A stretch of DNA of 12,969 nt from Vibrio tasmaniensis 1F-187 (GTDB lineage Bacteria > Pseudomonadota > Gammaproteobacteria > Enterobacterales > Vibrionaceae), in assembly GCF_000272405.2 (NCBI RefSeq), contig NZ_AJZM02000244.1:1-12969 (forward strand). Reading direction: 5' to 3'. Made by a program: the position numbers and the translations under genes. How positions within the stretch are numbered: the first letter of the stretch is position 1; every line of letters starts with the position of its first letter. Shown here piece by piece: positions 1 to 7,403 of the stretch. Under the pieces are notes generated by a model that worked only from the letters and a program-made list of their open reading frames with translations, was not told the origin of the DNA and made no database searches.

Positions 1-3000
1 CCGCGACCATCATTGATCACGACGTAACTATCAAAGTCCACGATGCTGTGCCTGTGAATGAAGGAGATAGAGCATCCTTTAAAGTGACATTAAATGAAGC
101 CTCTTCTGAAAAACAGTATGTTAAATTTGAAGCGACAACAAACGGTTACGATACTGAATTTGATGACATCGATACCAATAGCCTAACTTACGAATACAAA
201 GATGCTAACGGCGATTTCCAAGTTGCAAATGTTGTTAACGGTTATGTAGAAATTCCGGCAGGAAGAACTGAACTTCGTGTAACGGTTCAAACCGTACAAG
301 ACGATAAGTTTGAATGGACTGAACGTTTTGGACTTCACATTGTAGATACAAAATCTCAGGTAGGTGGAACGTCAAGTATTGATGAAGCGAATTCTGATCT
401 GAAAGGTCAAGGTACAATCAAGTTAGATCATTCAGATAACCCTACGCTTACATTGACGAATGCTAATGCTGTTGATGAAGGAAACACGGCCGTATTTGAT
501 GGGCAACTATCGAAGGTGTCTGAAGCGTCGATTGAGATGAAAGTCGAGTTTGAATTTTCTAATGGCGTTGGCAAAGCAAACCTTGAGGATTTAGCCGCAG
601 ACAGTAGTAAGCCGTTTGCTGGGGTTACAGTCACTTATGTTTCTGGCGGAGTGATTAAGACTATTTCGGTAAATGAAGTGAATGGAACATTCACACTTCC
701 TGCGAAAGTTACGGATTTCAAAGTTAATGTAGATACAGTAAATGATAACCGTTTCGAAACATCAGAAGACTTTGGAATTAAGTTGAGTGAGATACCTTTC
801 CAATCTTCAACTGATGCTAGTAAAGATGTAATCATCAATAGCGGTCAGCACGGTGTATCAGCTACGGGCTCTATAAATGAAGATGCTTCTGATAAACCCG
901 CAATAAGTGTGTCCGATGCTCTTGCTGTTAAAGAAGGTGGAGTGTTGGAGTACAGTGTTGCACTTACAGGTTCTTCTGATATAGAAGTTAAATATTCATT
1001 TAACTTCCCGAATAGTAGTGATGTTAGAAAAGCAGACATTTCGTTTACGGATGGCGTTAAACTGAGTGCAGATAAGCAATCTATTATTGTGCCTAAAGGC
1101 GTATCTTACTTTAAAGTTATTGTTCCGACATTAGATGACGTTCTTGTAGAAAATACTGAAAATTACACCATTACTATTGGTGGCGACACAGGTACTGGCT
1201 CGATACTCGACAATGAAGTTGCACCTGTCATCAGGAATCAGTCAGTCAGTGTGTCTGAAGAAGCTCTTAGTGGGGGTATTACGGATACGATAGGTTTGCC
1301 GAGTGATTCTACTGATGGACACTCTGTTCAGGGGGATTTGTCTATTACCGATGCCAATGGTAACTGGTCTGACACTGTATTTAGTGAATCAAGTTCAATT
1401 ACAGTAACAACATCAACTGGCCAACCTCTGACATCTGAAGGGCATACAATTACTTGGAGTGTATCAAATAATGGTCACACACTTCTTGGCGAAGCTAACG
1501 GTAAACCTGTTATTGAAGCGACTTTAAATAGTAGTGGACATTATGAGGTACAACTTAAAGCTCCTGTTGATCACCCTAATACCAGTGGAGAAGATAACTT
1601 ATCGATTCATATTCCCGTGATTGCTAAGGATACTTCCGGGTTGTCTAGCTCTGGAGGTCAGATTACGGTTTCAATTGAAGACGACCAGCCAGATGCTAAA
1701 TATGAAGAAATTGATACGACTATTCATACTGTAGGCACTAATGTTCAGCTTATTTTGGATGTTTCTGGATCAATGAAAGGAGATCGTTTCGATGTTCTTA
1801 AAGCATCCGTACTGCAAATGCTTAATCAATATGCGGGAGCATCAGATAATGTTCGTGTTCAGCTTATAACATTCAACTATAACGTTTCTCTAGTTGAGCA
1901 TAATAACAAAGCATGGATGACTGTCGACGAAGTGAAGGGTTATATCAACGCACTACAGGCCGGTGGTGGTACCGCTTATGATGACGCGATACAAGGTGGT
2001 AAGAATTATTGGAATACGGACTCCAGTTTACGTATACCTAACGCAAATAACGTCAGTTATTTCATCAGCGATGGTGCAACACATGAAAATGATAAAATAG
2101 ATAGATATGAAGAGGCTTCATGGAAGCAGCATTTAACTACTAACAATATTACCGCGCACGCAGTTGGAATTGATCTAAAAGGTAACAGAACTCAGATCAA
2201 CAAAGTTGCATATGATGGAACAGGTCCCAAAGATAAAAACGCGGAGTTGATTGATGATGAATCTCAGCTGAGTGATGCACTTATTAACTCAATCGTACAA
2301 AACGTAACAGGTTCAATCTCAGGTAGCGGTTCTGGTTCTGGTTCTGGTTTTGGGGCAGATGGTGGTTACGTAAGTCAGATAAAATTTGGAACTGGCTCAT
2401 TTAACTTTAATGGTTCGACTATCTCAACATCGGGAACTTTGCCTTCGAATATTAGCTATTCTAAGGATGAAGCAACCAACAAATTAACCATAACCGTCGA
2501 TGGTAAGTTCGTATTTGTAATTGACCTTGACACCGGAGCGTATGAGTTTAGTGGTAAACCTCAAGATAGGCCTTCAACACTTGATTTTGATTACACACTG
2601 AAAGACGGTGATGGTGATACTAGTAGTAATAAGTTGGTGTTTAATGTTCCTGCTAGTAAATCCGGTTTAGATATTAGTGCGCCAGGTGATGCGGTCGATA
2701 CTCTTAAGCTATACCATCATCAAAATGGTGATGCTAAGCTTCAATGGAGCTCTGTTGGAACGGATTCAACAACAGAGTATTTCACGAAATCAGAAGTGGC
2801 TAATGGATTTAAAGTAAATGTTGGTGCTGGAGGAGATCATGTACACCTTGGAAAAGGCGACGATATCATTTGGCTTGGTGACAGTCATTCAAAGTTAGAT
2901 GATACAGCGGGTGATAGTGCATCTAAGCAGGCTAACGCTCAAGCGACATTAGAATCATTTACTAACGGTTCAGACAGTAGCTTGTTAGCATCAAACAGTA

Positions 3001-3620
3001 ATGGTGAAGGTGCAGCCTTTAATAACTCTATGCCGAGTCAAAGTAACGCGTATTTAGATATTGCTCATAGTGGTGCTGGCGATGATTATGTATACGGTGA
3101 AAAAGGTATAGATGTCATTTTCGGTAGTGCTGGTAATGATTACCTAGATGGCGGACAAGGTAATGATGGCCTCCGAGGTGGAACGGGCAACGATACAGTT
3201 AAAGGTGGTGCTGGTGAAGATATTCTTATCGGTGGTCTTGGTAACGATATATTAACTGGCGGCAGTGATGACGATATCTTTAAGTTTGTGGATCAAGACA
3301 CGACTAGTTCTCGGAATGACATTAGAGATGGTGAAAGAGATGTTATTACTGACTTTACAAAGGGACAGGATAAGATAGATTTATCAGAACTACTGCACAC
3401 AGATGCGAATGATACTATAGACAGTTTACTTAAGAGTAATCAAATTGGTGTTGTTGAAGGTAACGGTGATTTAACTGTTACAATCTCTCAAGCAGGGACT
3501 TCGGTTGGTGAGAATAGTCAACAAATTGTTCTTGAAGGTGCTGCTGGCCAGTACGCGGGGCTATCTGAGAGTGCAATCCTAAGTGATTTACTGAAGATAT
3601 ACGATACAACAAGCAACTAA
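1..3620 (+). CDS. Giant RTX/T1SS adhesin, C-terminal part (5' end outside window)
   Basis: Large secreted surface adhesin of the FrhA/LapA type, exported by a type I secretion system. The reading frame is open from base 3 with no stop, so the GTG at 48 is not the true start; about 1205 codons are visible. In order: three Ig-like/Calx-beta-like repeats (about 3-435, 441-885, 891-1215), recognisable from the recurring motifs VNEGDRASF, VDEGNTAVF and VKEGGVLEY; a T1SS-143-like beta domain (about 1218-1700); a von Willebrand A domain (about 1725-2315) with MIDAS residues Asp at 1758, Ser at 1764 and 1770, Thr at 1971 and Asp at 2070; a Gly-Ser linker; a second beta segment (2355-2650); RTX repeats (2823-2879 and 3072-3290); and a C-terminal T1SS target domain ending KIYDTTSN. 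Domain order is seen; adhesion, calcium binding and biofilm roles come from the family. No secretion-system genes are in the window. Confidence 0.9.
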   Translation, partial: ATIIDHDVTIKVHDAVPVNEGDRASFKVTLNEASSEKQYVKFEATTNGYDTEFDDIDTNSLTYEYKDANGDFQVANVVNGYVEIPAGRTELRVTVQTVQDDKFEWTERFGLHIVDTKSQVGGTSSIDEANSDLKGQGTIKLDHSDNPTLTLTNANAVDEGNTAVFDGQLSKVSEASIEMKVEFEFSNGVGKANLEDLAADSSKPFAGVTVTYVSGGVIKTISVNEVNGTFTLPAKVTDFKVNVDTVNDNRFETSEDFGIKLSEIPFQSSTDASKDVIINSGQHGVSATGSINEDASDKPAISVSDALAVKEGGVLEYSVALTGSSDIEVKYSFNFPNSSDVRKADISFTDGVKLSADKQSIIVPKGVSYFKVIVPTLDDVLVENTENYTITIGGDTGTGSILDNEVAPVIRNQSVSVSEEALSGGITDTIGLPSDSTDGHSVQGDLSITDANGNWSDTVFSESSSITVTTSTGQPLTSEGHTITWSVSNNGHTLLGEANGKPVIEATLNSSGHYEVQLKAPVDHPNTSGEDNLSIHIPVIAKDTSGLSSSGGQITVSIEDDQPDAKYEEIDTTIHTVGTNVQLILDVSGSMKGDRFDVLKASVLQMLNQYAGASDNVRVQLITFNYNVSLVEHNNKAWMTVDEVKGYINALQAGGGTAYDDAIQGGKNYWNTDSSLRIPNANNVSYFISDGATHENDKIDRYEEASWKQHLTTNNITAHAVGIDLKGNRTQINKVAYDGTGPKDKNAELIDDESQLSDALINSIVQNVTGSISGSGSGSGSGFGADGGYVSQIKFGTGSFNFNGSTISTSGTLPSNISYSKDEATNKLTITVDGKFVFVIDLDTGAYEFSGKPQDRPSTLDFDYTLKDGDGDTSSNKLVFNVPASKSGLDISAPGDAVDTLKLYHHQNGDAKLQWSSVGTDSTTEYFTKSEVANGFKVNVGAGGDHVHLGKGDDIIWLGDSHSKLDDTAGDSASKQANAQATLESFTNGSDSSLLASNSNGEGAAFNNSMPSQSNAYLDIAHSGAGDDYVYGEKGIDVIFGSAGNDYLDGGQGNDGLRGGTGNDTVKGGAGEDILIGGLGNDILTGGSDDDIFKFVDQDTTSSRNDIRDGERDVITDFTKGQDKIDLSELLHTDANDTIDSLLKSNQIGVVEGNGDLTVTISQAGTSVGENSQQIVLEGAAGQYAGLSESAILSDLLKIYDTTSN
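2322..2351 (+). repeat. GGTTCT hexamer repeat encoding Gly-Ser linker
   Basis: Three perfect tandem copies of GGTTCT (2328-2345) are flanked by the related GGTAGC and GGTTTT. They encode an alternating Ser-Gly linker immediately after the VWA domain of the adhesin. Six-base units keep the frame whatever the copy number, so the linker length could vary between strains by slippage. Confidence 0.8.
3072..3290 (+). repeat. RTX nonapeptide (GGxGxDxxx) repeat block
   Basis: About seven consecutive calcium-binding nonapeptide units can be read in the adhesin frame, for example GAGDDYVYG, SAGNDYLDG, GTGNDTVKG, GAGEDILIG and GLGNDILTG. They are followed by the DIFKF...DVITDF...DKIDLSEL segment typical of the boundary between RTX repeats and the secretion tail. 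A shorter separate RTX-like pair lies at 2823-2879. In this family the repeats fold as a calcium-dependent beta-roll outside the cell. Confidence 0.92.
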
Positions 3621-3622
3621 AC

Positions 3623-3648
3623 AAAAAGGGCCGAAAGGCCCTTTTTTT
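3623..3648. terminator. Bidirectional rho-independent terminator
   Basis: A GGGCC/GGCCC stem with a GAAA loop is extended by an A-run on the left and a T-run on the right. It starts 3 bases after the adhesin stop codon. The A-run gives a T-run on the minus strand as well, so it can also stop rlmI transcripts arriving from the convergent gene. Confidence 0.93.
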
Positions 3649-3713
3649 ATATCTTAATTTAGTAAAGTAATCGCGCTTAAGAAACCTTACGTTGAGGTTG
3701 CAACACCCTACAG

Positions 3714-4907
3714 TTACAACACTTTACAGGCAAAACCTTTTAGGTAGAAGCCTTCTGGGTACGCTGTATCTGTTAGGTGGTCAGCGGCTTGCTCGAAGCG
3801 CTCGACAAATTTAACGGTTCTTCCTGCATCTAGAGCAGCGTCAGCGATGATTTTTTGGAATAAATCAGTGCCCATCAAGCCAGAGCAAGAGTAGGTGAGT
3901 AGAGTGCCACCAGGGTTTAAGATTTGCATTGCAAGCATGTTTACATCTTTGTAGCCGTTAGCTCCTGATGTTAGGTTATTTTTGCTTGAAACGAACTTTG
4001 GTGGGTCCATGATCACGACGTCAAACTTAGTGCCTTGATCTCGGTATTCACGAAGTAGTTTAAATACGTCTGCGTTTAGGAATACAGCGCGTTTTTTTGA
4101 GATATCAAACTCATTGAGTTCAGCGTTGAACTTAGCTGTATCAAGAGCAAGTTGAGATACGTCTGCGTTGATTACACGTTTTGCGTTGCCTTTCAGTGCG
4201 TAAAGACCAAATCCGCCAGTGTATGAGAAACAGTTAAGCACATCTTTGCGTTTAACATACTTCATTGATTCTTTACGGCTATCACGTTGGTCCATGTAGA
4301 AGCCAGTTTTGTGGCCTTCCATGATGTTTACGCTGATTTTGACGCCGTTTTCTTCAATGACGATAGATTTTGGTGGCTCTTCACCGTGAAGTACACCAAC
4401 AACTTGTTCTAGGCCTTCTTTTTTACGAACTGCTACGTCTGAACGCTCGTAAATATTACAGTCTGGGAAGCATTCAATTAAAGCTTCAACCAATACGCTC
4501 TTATTGAATTCAGCGCCCGCACTTAGTAGTTGGCAAACTAGGTAGTCTTGATATTTGTCGATAGTGATACCTGGCAGTCCATCAGACTCTGCAGCGGTAA
4601 GGCGGTAGCCAGTTAAACCATCACGCTCAATGATGTCTTCACGCAGTGATTGCGCGTCTTGAATTCGTTTTACGAAGAACGCTTTGTTAATTTCTTCTTT
4701 TTCAAATGTCCAAACACGAGCTCGAATTTGAGATTCTGGTGAGTAAGCCGCTTTTGCTAGCCATTGACCATTCTGAGCATATACGTCTACAGTTTCACCT
4801 TGTTGTGGTTCGCCTTCGACCTTATCGATACCGCGTGAAAATACCCAAGGGTGTTTACGGCGTAGTGATTTATCTCGGCCTTTAGCTAGATGAATTGAAG
4901 GAGTCAT
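3714..4907 (-). CDS. rlmI: 23S rRNA (cytosine1962-C5)-methyltransferase RlmI
   Basis: SAM-dependent enzyme that makes 5-methylcytosine at position 1962 of 23S rRNA, acting on the ribosomal large subunit in the cytoplasm (family knowledge). The 397 residues match the ~396 of E. coli RlmI (YccW). The N-terminal ~80 residues look like the PUA RNA-binding domain ([10 protein letters not shown]). The [14 protein letters not shown] segment is at 198-211, SAM-binding motif [13 protein letters not shown] at 223-234, motif IV DPPKF at 301-305 and the catalytic-type cysteine in YSCSG at 341. The start at 4907 gives the standard N terminus. It is convergent with the adhesin gene; downstream on its own strand is the shared terminator at 3623-3648. 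It lies near acylphosphatase, as in E. coli (yccW/yccX), with a chemotaxis gene between them here. Confidence 0.95.
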   Translation of the reverse strand: MTPSIHLAKGRDKSLRRKHPWVFSRGIDKVEGEPQQGETVDVYAQNGQWLAKAAYSPESQIRARVWTFEKEEINKAFFVKRIQDAQSLREDIIERDGLTGYRLTAAESDGLPGITIDKYQDYLVCQLLSAGAEFNKSVLVEALIECFPDCNIYERSDVAVRKKEGLEQVVGVLHGEEPPKSIVIEENGVKISVNIMEGHKTGFYMDQRDSRKESMKYVKRKDVLNCFSYTGGFGLYALKGNAKRVINADVSQLALDTAKFNAELNEFDISKKRAVFLNADVFKLLREYRDQGTKFDVVIMDPPKFVSSKNNLTSGANGYKDVNMLAMQILNPGGTLLTYSCSGLMGTDLFQKIIADAALDAGRTVKFVERFEQAADHLTDTAYPEGFYLKGFACKVL

Positions 4908-4970
4908 AATTTACTCTGTTTGTTGAATTTGAAGGAGGGGTATTGTCGGGGAAGTACAAGGGAAAAGCAA

Positions 4971-4997
4971 ATAAGAAAGGGCTGCAGAAGCAGCCCT
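4971..4997 (-). terminator. Rho-independent terminator of the MCP gene
   Basis: Read on the minus strand, an 8-bp stem AGGGCTGC/GCAGCCCT with a 4-base loop (plus-strand arms 4978-4985 and 4990-4997) is followed by TTCTTATTT. It lies about 40 bases downstream of the chemotaxis gene stop and upstream of rlmI, separating the two same-strand genes. Confidence 0.85.
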
Positions 4998-5036
4998 AGT
5001 AATGATTAATTAACACATAGTGGTTAGATATCAGTA

Positions 5037-6438
5037 TTAAGCTTTGAGACCTGTCAGCAAACCTTCCATCGTATCGCTTTGCTTACGAAGTTGGTCAACA
5101 TTTACATTACTCTTACTGATCATTTCACAGATACTGTCTGATTGATGACGAATCTCTTCAACACTTTGTGCAATGTTGTCAGCAACAACACCTTGCTCTT
5201 CAGCAGCAGTAGCAATTTGAGTGCTGCTATCAGAAATAGATTGGTTCTTTTCAGCTAACGATCCAATCTCAACGTTTACTTCCGACATCAGTGTTTGACC
5301 TTCGTTAGCATTGCTAACAGTCACTTCCATCAATTTTGTCAGTGATTGGCTGTTACGTTGTAATGATTCAATCATACTTTGGATTTCAACCGTTGCTTGC
5401 TGTGTTCTTCCGGCAAGGGCACGGACTTCATCGGCAACAACAGCGAATCCACGACCTTGCTCGCCAGCACGTGCAGCCTCAATGGCAGCATTCAGGGCTA
5501 ATAGGTTAGTTTGTTCGGAGATGCCATTGATGGTTGCGACCACTTCATCAATTTGCGCTGCATTAGCATCAAGCTCTTCTACCGCTTGCGAAGCTGATTG
5601 AATTTCTTGAGATAGGCTTGAGATAGATTTTAATGTATTCGAAACTTTTACTTGGCCACTCTGTGCAACACCGCGAGCGTCCATAGTCTGAGAGCTAGAC
5701 TCATGAGCAAGTGTTGCGACTTCACGAATCGTAGCTGCCATTTGTTCCGTTGCACTTGCTAAACTATTCAGATGTTCTTGTTGGTTACCCGATATGTCTG
5801 AGCTCTGTTGTGTCGACTGGTTTAAGTCAGAACTGATCTGTTGCATGAGTGCGACAGACTCTTGGATTGATAGAACCATGTTTTGTTCACGTTCTGCAAC
5901 TTTATCAATAGTAATTGCTATTTCACTGAACTCATCACGAACGAGGAAGTAGTTCATACGACAGGTGAGGTCACCACTCGCTAGCGTGCTTAACGCTTTG
6001 TTCATAGAGAACATTGCGCCACCGATGAAAGTCATGATGTAGTAAACACCTAGCGCGATCAGCGTTAGGGTTACAGCGATAATTGAAACCTGAGTCGTCG
6101 ATAGAGCAGACCAAAGGTTTTGGTCATGGCTGGCAACTAGGCTGAACGCACCATTCATTACTGAAACAGAACCAGCACCGTAATAAAGAGATGGTTTCAG
6201 AACTACTGACAAGTTGAGCAACTTGATCTTTCGTGAGTTGACCCGCTTCGATAAGTCCTTTCATCAAGAGCATTTCTTCTTGATAAAGATGAGCAAGTAA
6301 AGAGTCTGCGGCGCTATCTAAAACAAGAGTTAATATAACCAGGGCGAGAAGAGGTAATAAGAAGAGTAGATAGAACTTTTCTTGGATTTTTAGGTGAATG
6401 AGATATTTGTCAATCCAACGAAATGGGATTTCTTTCAT
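5037..6438 (-). pseudogene. Methyl-accepting chemotaxis protein, frameshifted
   Basis: Chemoreceptor gene split over two frames. The first frame starts at 6438 and gives an N terminus with a membrane segment at residues ~21-41 (FYLLFLLPLLALVILTLVL), then runs out of frame after ~84 residues. The second frame, readable from ~6188 down to 5037, continues with [10 protein letters not shown], a second membrane segment ([17 protein letters not shown]), a HAMP-like stretch and a full signalling domain with the hallmark hairpin [18 protein letters not shown] and [16 protein letters not shown]. Restoring one TC unit at the AGAGA (plus strand 6187-6191) joins the frames as ETIS-LYYGAG and gives a 467-residue receptor with only ~75 residues between the membrane segments, so a small periplasmic sensor region. 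The TTG at 6221 could be used as a start, but it would lack TM1. The ligand is unknown. The gene may be truly broken, phase-variable or a sequencing error. Confidence 0.88.
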
Positions 6439-6474
6439 AATCGTTATACTCGAAGTAAGTCCACCAATAAGCGG

Positions 6475-6511
6475 TGAATGAATAGAGTCGCAACTATATC
6501 ATTCATACAAT
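6475..6511. promoter_or_regulatory. Divergent MCP/acylphosphatase intergenic region with inverted repeat
   Basis: The 88 bases between the two divergent genes contain an imperfect inverted repeat: TGAATGAATAG (6475-6485) against CTATATCATTCA (6494-6505), one bulged base, 8-base centre. A possible plus-strand -10 box TACAAT lies at 6506-6511, just right of the repeat. No convincing -35 box is seen. An operator role for the repeat is inference from position only. Confidence 0.35.
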
Positions 6512-6526
6512 TTATGAGGCAACGTT

Positions 6527-6826
6527 ATGGAAAGTTCACAATATATTTTTGTCGTATCAGGCGTGGTTCAGTGTGTTGGCTTTCGCTATCACACCAGTAG
6601 GCAGGCACAAGCTCTGGGCATTTCAGGCTATGCAAAGAACCTAAATGATGGCCGAGTTGAAGTGTTAGCTGTCGGAAAGGGTAAGGAAATAGAGAAGTTC
6701 CACGCTTGGCTTAATATTGGCCCTTCGAGTGCGACGGTAGACCAAGTAGTGATGCATCGAGTTAAAGAAAGTGAGCGGCAGGATGTGTGTATAGAGACTA
6801 GAGATATGAACAATATGGGAGATTAG
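6527..6826 (+). CDS. yccX: Acylphosphatase
   Basis: Small cytoplasmic enzyme (99 residues, typical ~90-100) that hydrolyses acyl phosphates to carboxylate and phosphate. The phosphate-binding loop reads VVQCVGFR, with catalytic Arg20. The second catalytic residue is Asn38 in the GYAKNLNDGRVEV block. Most family members have VQGVGFR, so Cys16 replaces a usual glycine in the loop; Arg20 and Asn38 are both intact, so activity is likely. The start is set by TGAGG at 6514-6518, eight bases before the ATG. It is divergent from the chemotaxis gene. The stop at 6824-6826 is followed at once by the accessory region that ends in the prophage. The symbol is by analogy with the E. coli gene next to rlmI. 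Confidence 0.93.
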   Translation: MESSQYIFVVSGVVQCVGFRYHTSRQAQALGISGYAKNLNDGRVEVLAVGKGKEIEKFHAWLNIGPSSATVDQVVMHRVKESERQDVCIETRDMNNMGD

Positions 6827-6832
6827 GGATCA

Positions 6833-6864
6833 GGCGGACCTTTGGCGGATTAAACGGACCTTTT
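6833..6864. repeat. Cluster of three CGGA repeats upstream of gp27-like gene
   Basis: Three imperfect units occur at ~10-base spacing: GGCGGACCTTT (6833-6843), GGCGGATTA (6844-6852) and AACGGACCTTTT (6853-6864). The first and third share the 9-mer CGGACCTTT exactly 20 bases apart, so on the same helix face. The cluster begins 7 bases after the acylphosphatase stop and ends where the -35 region of the downstream promoter should lie, a position suited to an operator. The protein that binds it is unknown. Confidence 0.6.
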
Positions 6865-6888
6865 AATTAAATTAATTCGGGATATAAT
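6860..6888 (+). promoter_or_regulatory. Promoter of the gp27-like gene
   Basis: A perfect -10 hexamer TATAAT is at 6883-6888, about 25 bases before the start codon. The -35 region (~6860-6866, CTTTTAA) is poor, which suggests either dependence on an activator or compensation by the ideal -10. The CGGA repeat cluster abuts or overlaps the -35 region. Confidence 0.6.
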
Positions 6889-6912
6889 GGGATTAAGAGA
6901 ACGGAGGGTATT

Positions 6913-7245
6913 ATGGCTGGTGTTAGAAATTTCGTGATGCAACTTACGAGTGAACAAAAGAAAGAGCTTGATGAAAAGATACGTGAATCGGGCTATGGCA
7001 AGTGTACACAAGTCGCTGATTGGGTGAATACTCAAATGGGCGTAAAGACCTCAAGGACTGCTGTGGCAAGGTATGAGCAGGCATTGAGGAAGAAAGATGG
7101 GGTGTTTGATACTGGTGGCTCTATTAACGCTATGGCGAAGTTGTCAAGCGTTGGTGGAGAGCTGGCAAGCTTGTACCAAGAGCTTGGCGAGTTAGAGTAT
7201 CGACGGGCTGAACTGCTGGAACAGATACGGGATTTGATGGATTAA
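6913..7245 (+). CDS. Mu gp27-like (DUF3486-type) small HTH protein
   Basis: A 110-residue protein resembling the N-terminal part of the Mu gp27/DUF3486 family. Residues ~5-62 contain a helix-rich domain ending in the recognition-like segment SRTAVARYEQALRKK, and residues ~78-110 form a charged helix (ELGELEYRRAELLEQIRDL) that could be a coiled coil. In Mu-like phages gp27 lies in the head gene region next to the large terminase and is suspected to be a DNA-binding packaging component; full versions are nearly 190 residues, so this one is short or a distinct solo subfamily. A strong GGAGG at 6903-6907 fixes the start. The gene stands alone with its own promoter and terminator, outside the inferred left end of the Mu-like prophage. 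The family assignment is by recognition from memory; the function is not established. Confidence 0.7.
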   Translation: MAGVRNFVMQLTSEQKKELDEKIRESGYGKCTQVADWVNTQMGVKTSRTAVARYEQALRKKDGVFDTGGSINAMAKLSSVGGELASLYQELGELEYRRAELLEQIRDLMD

Positions 7246-7250
7246 TGGAT

Positions 7251-7273
7251 GGGCGCATGTTGCGCCCTTTTTT
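7251..7273 (+). terminator. Rho-independent terminator of gp27-like gene
   Basis: GGGCGCA/TGCGCCC stem (7251-7257 and 7261-7267) with a TGT loop and six T residues, 6 bases after the stop codon. The last T is also the first base of the inferred prophage left end. Confidence 0.92.
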
Positions 7274-7276
7274 GTA

Positions 7277-7293
7277 CCTGTCAAAGTCGGTAC
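7277..7293 (+). repeat. Putative transposase end-binding site 1
   Basis: CCTGTCAAAGTCGGTAC matches the second site at 7329-7345 at 13 of 17 positions and starts 5 bases inside the inferred terminus, where Mu has its L1 transposase site. The role is inferred from position and repetition. Confidence 0.55.
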
Positions 7294-7328
7294 GAAATGA
7301 GCAATAAATCTGAAACGTGTCGTTTTAC

Positions 7329-7345
7329 CCTATCAAAGTGAGCAC
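7329..7345 (+). repeat. Putative transposase end-binding site 2
   Basis: CCTATCAAAGTGAGCAC is in the same orientation as site 1, 52 bases (about five helical turns) downstream. Joint pattern: CCTRTCAAAGTNRGYAC. Between and beyond the sites, TCGTTTTA (7320-7327) and TAAAACGA (7390-7397) form a further inverted pair that may mark additional contacts; that is weaker. Confidence 0.5.
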
Positions 7346-7403
7346 TGGCTGTTTTTGTTTGTTCGCTGTTTAAATCGAGTTTAAACATTTAAAACGAGAG
7401 GCG
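7346..7403. other. AT-rich spacer between end sites and repressor gene
   Basis: Contains three TTTAAA words at 7369, 7380 and 7389 (starts 11 and 9 bases apart), including the palindrome GTTTAAAC at 7379-7386. This phasing could bend DNA near the prophage end. I see no clear terminator for the repressor gene here. Confidence 0.35.

Noticed and set aside
48..50. GTG as the start of the adhesin gene
   Set aside because: The frame continues open to the window edge with adhesin-like sequence, so the gene is truncated by the window.
5311..5601. Plus-strand reading frame opposite the chemotaxis signalling domain
   Set aside because: It lies antisense to the strongly conserved receptor hairpin and has no recognisable features or ribosome binding site.
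5037..6221. Stand-alone chemotaxis gene starting at TTG 6221
   Set aside because: It would lack the first membrane segment, which is present in the other frame directly upstream. The two frames join cleanly with a two-base correction, so one broken gene is the better reading.
6827..6860. Prophage left end placed just after the acylphosphatase gene, with the gp27-like gene inside the prophage
   Set aside because: No TG-starting terminus with repeated transposase-like sites is visible there, whereas TGTACC at 7273 has two such repeats. Kept as the main alternative, since the right end is not available.
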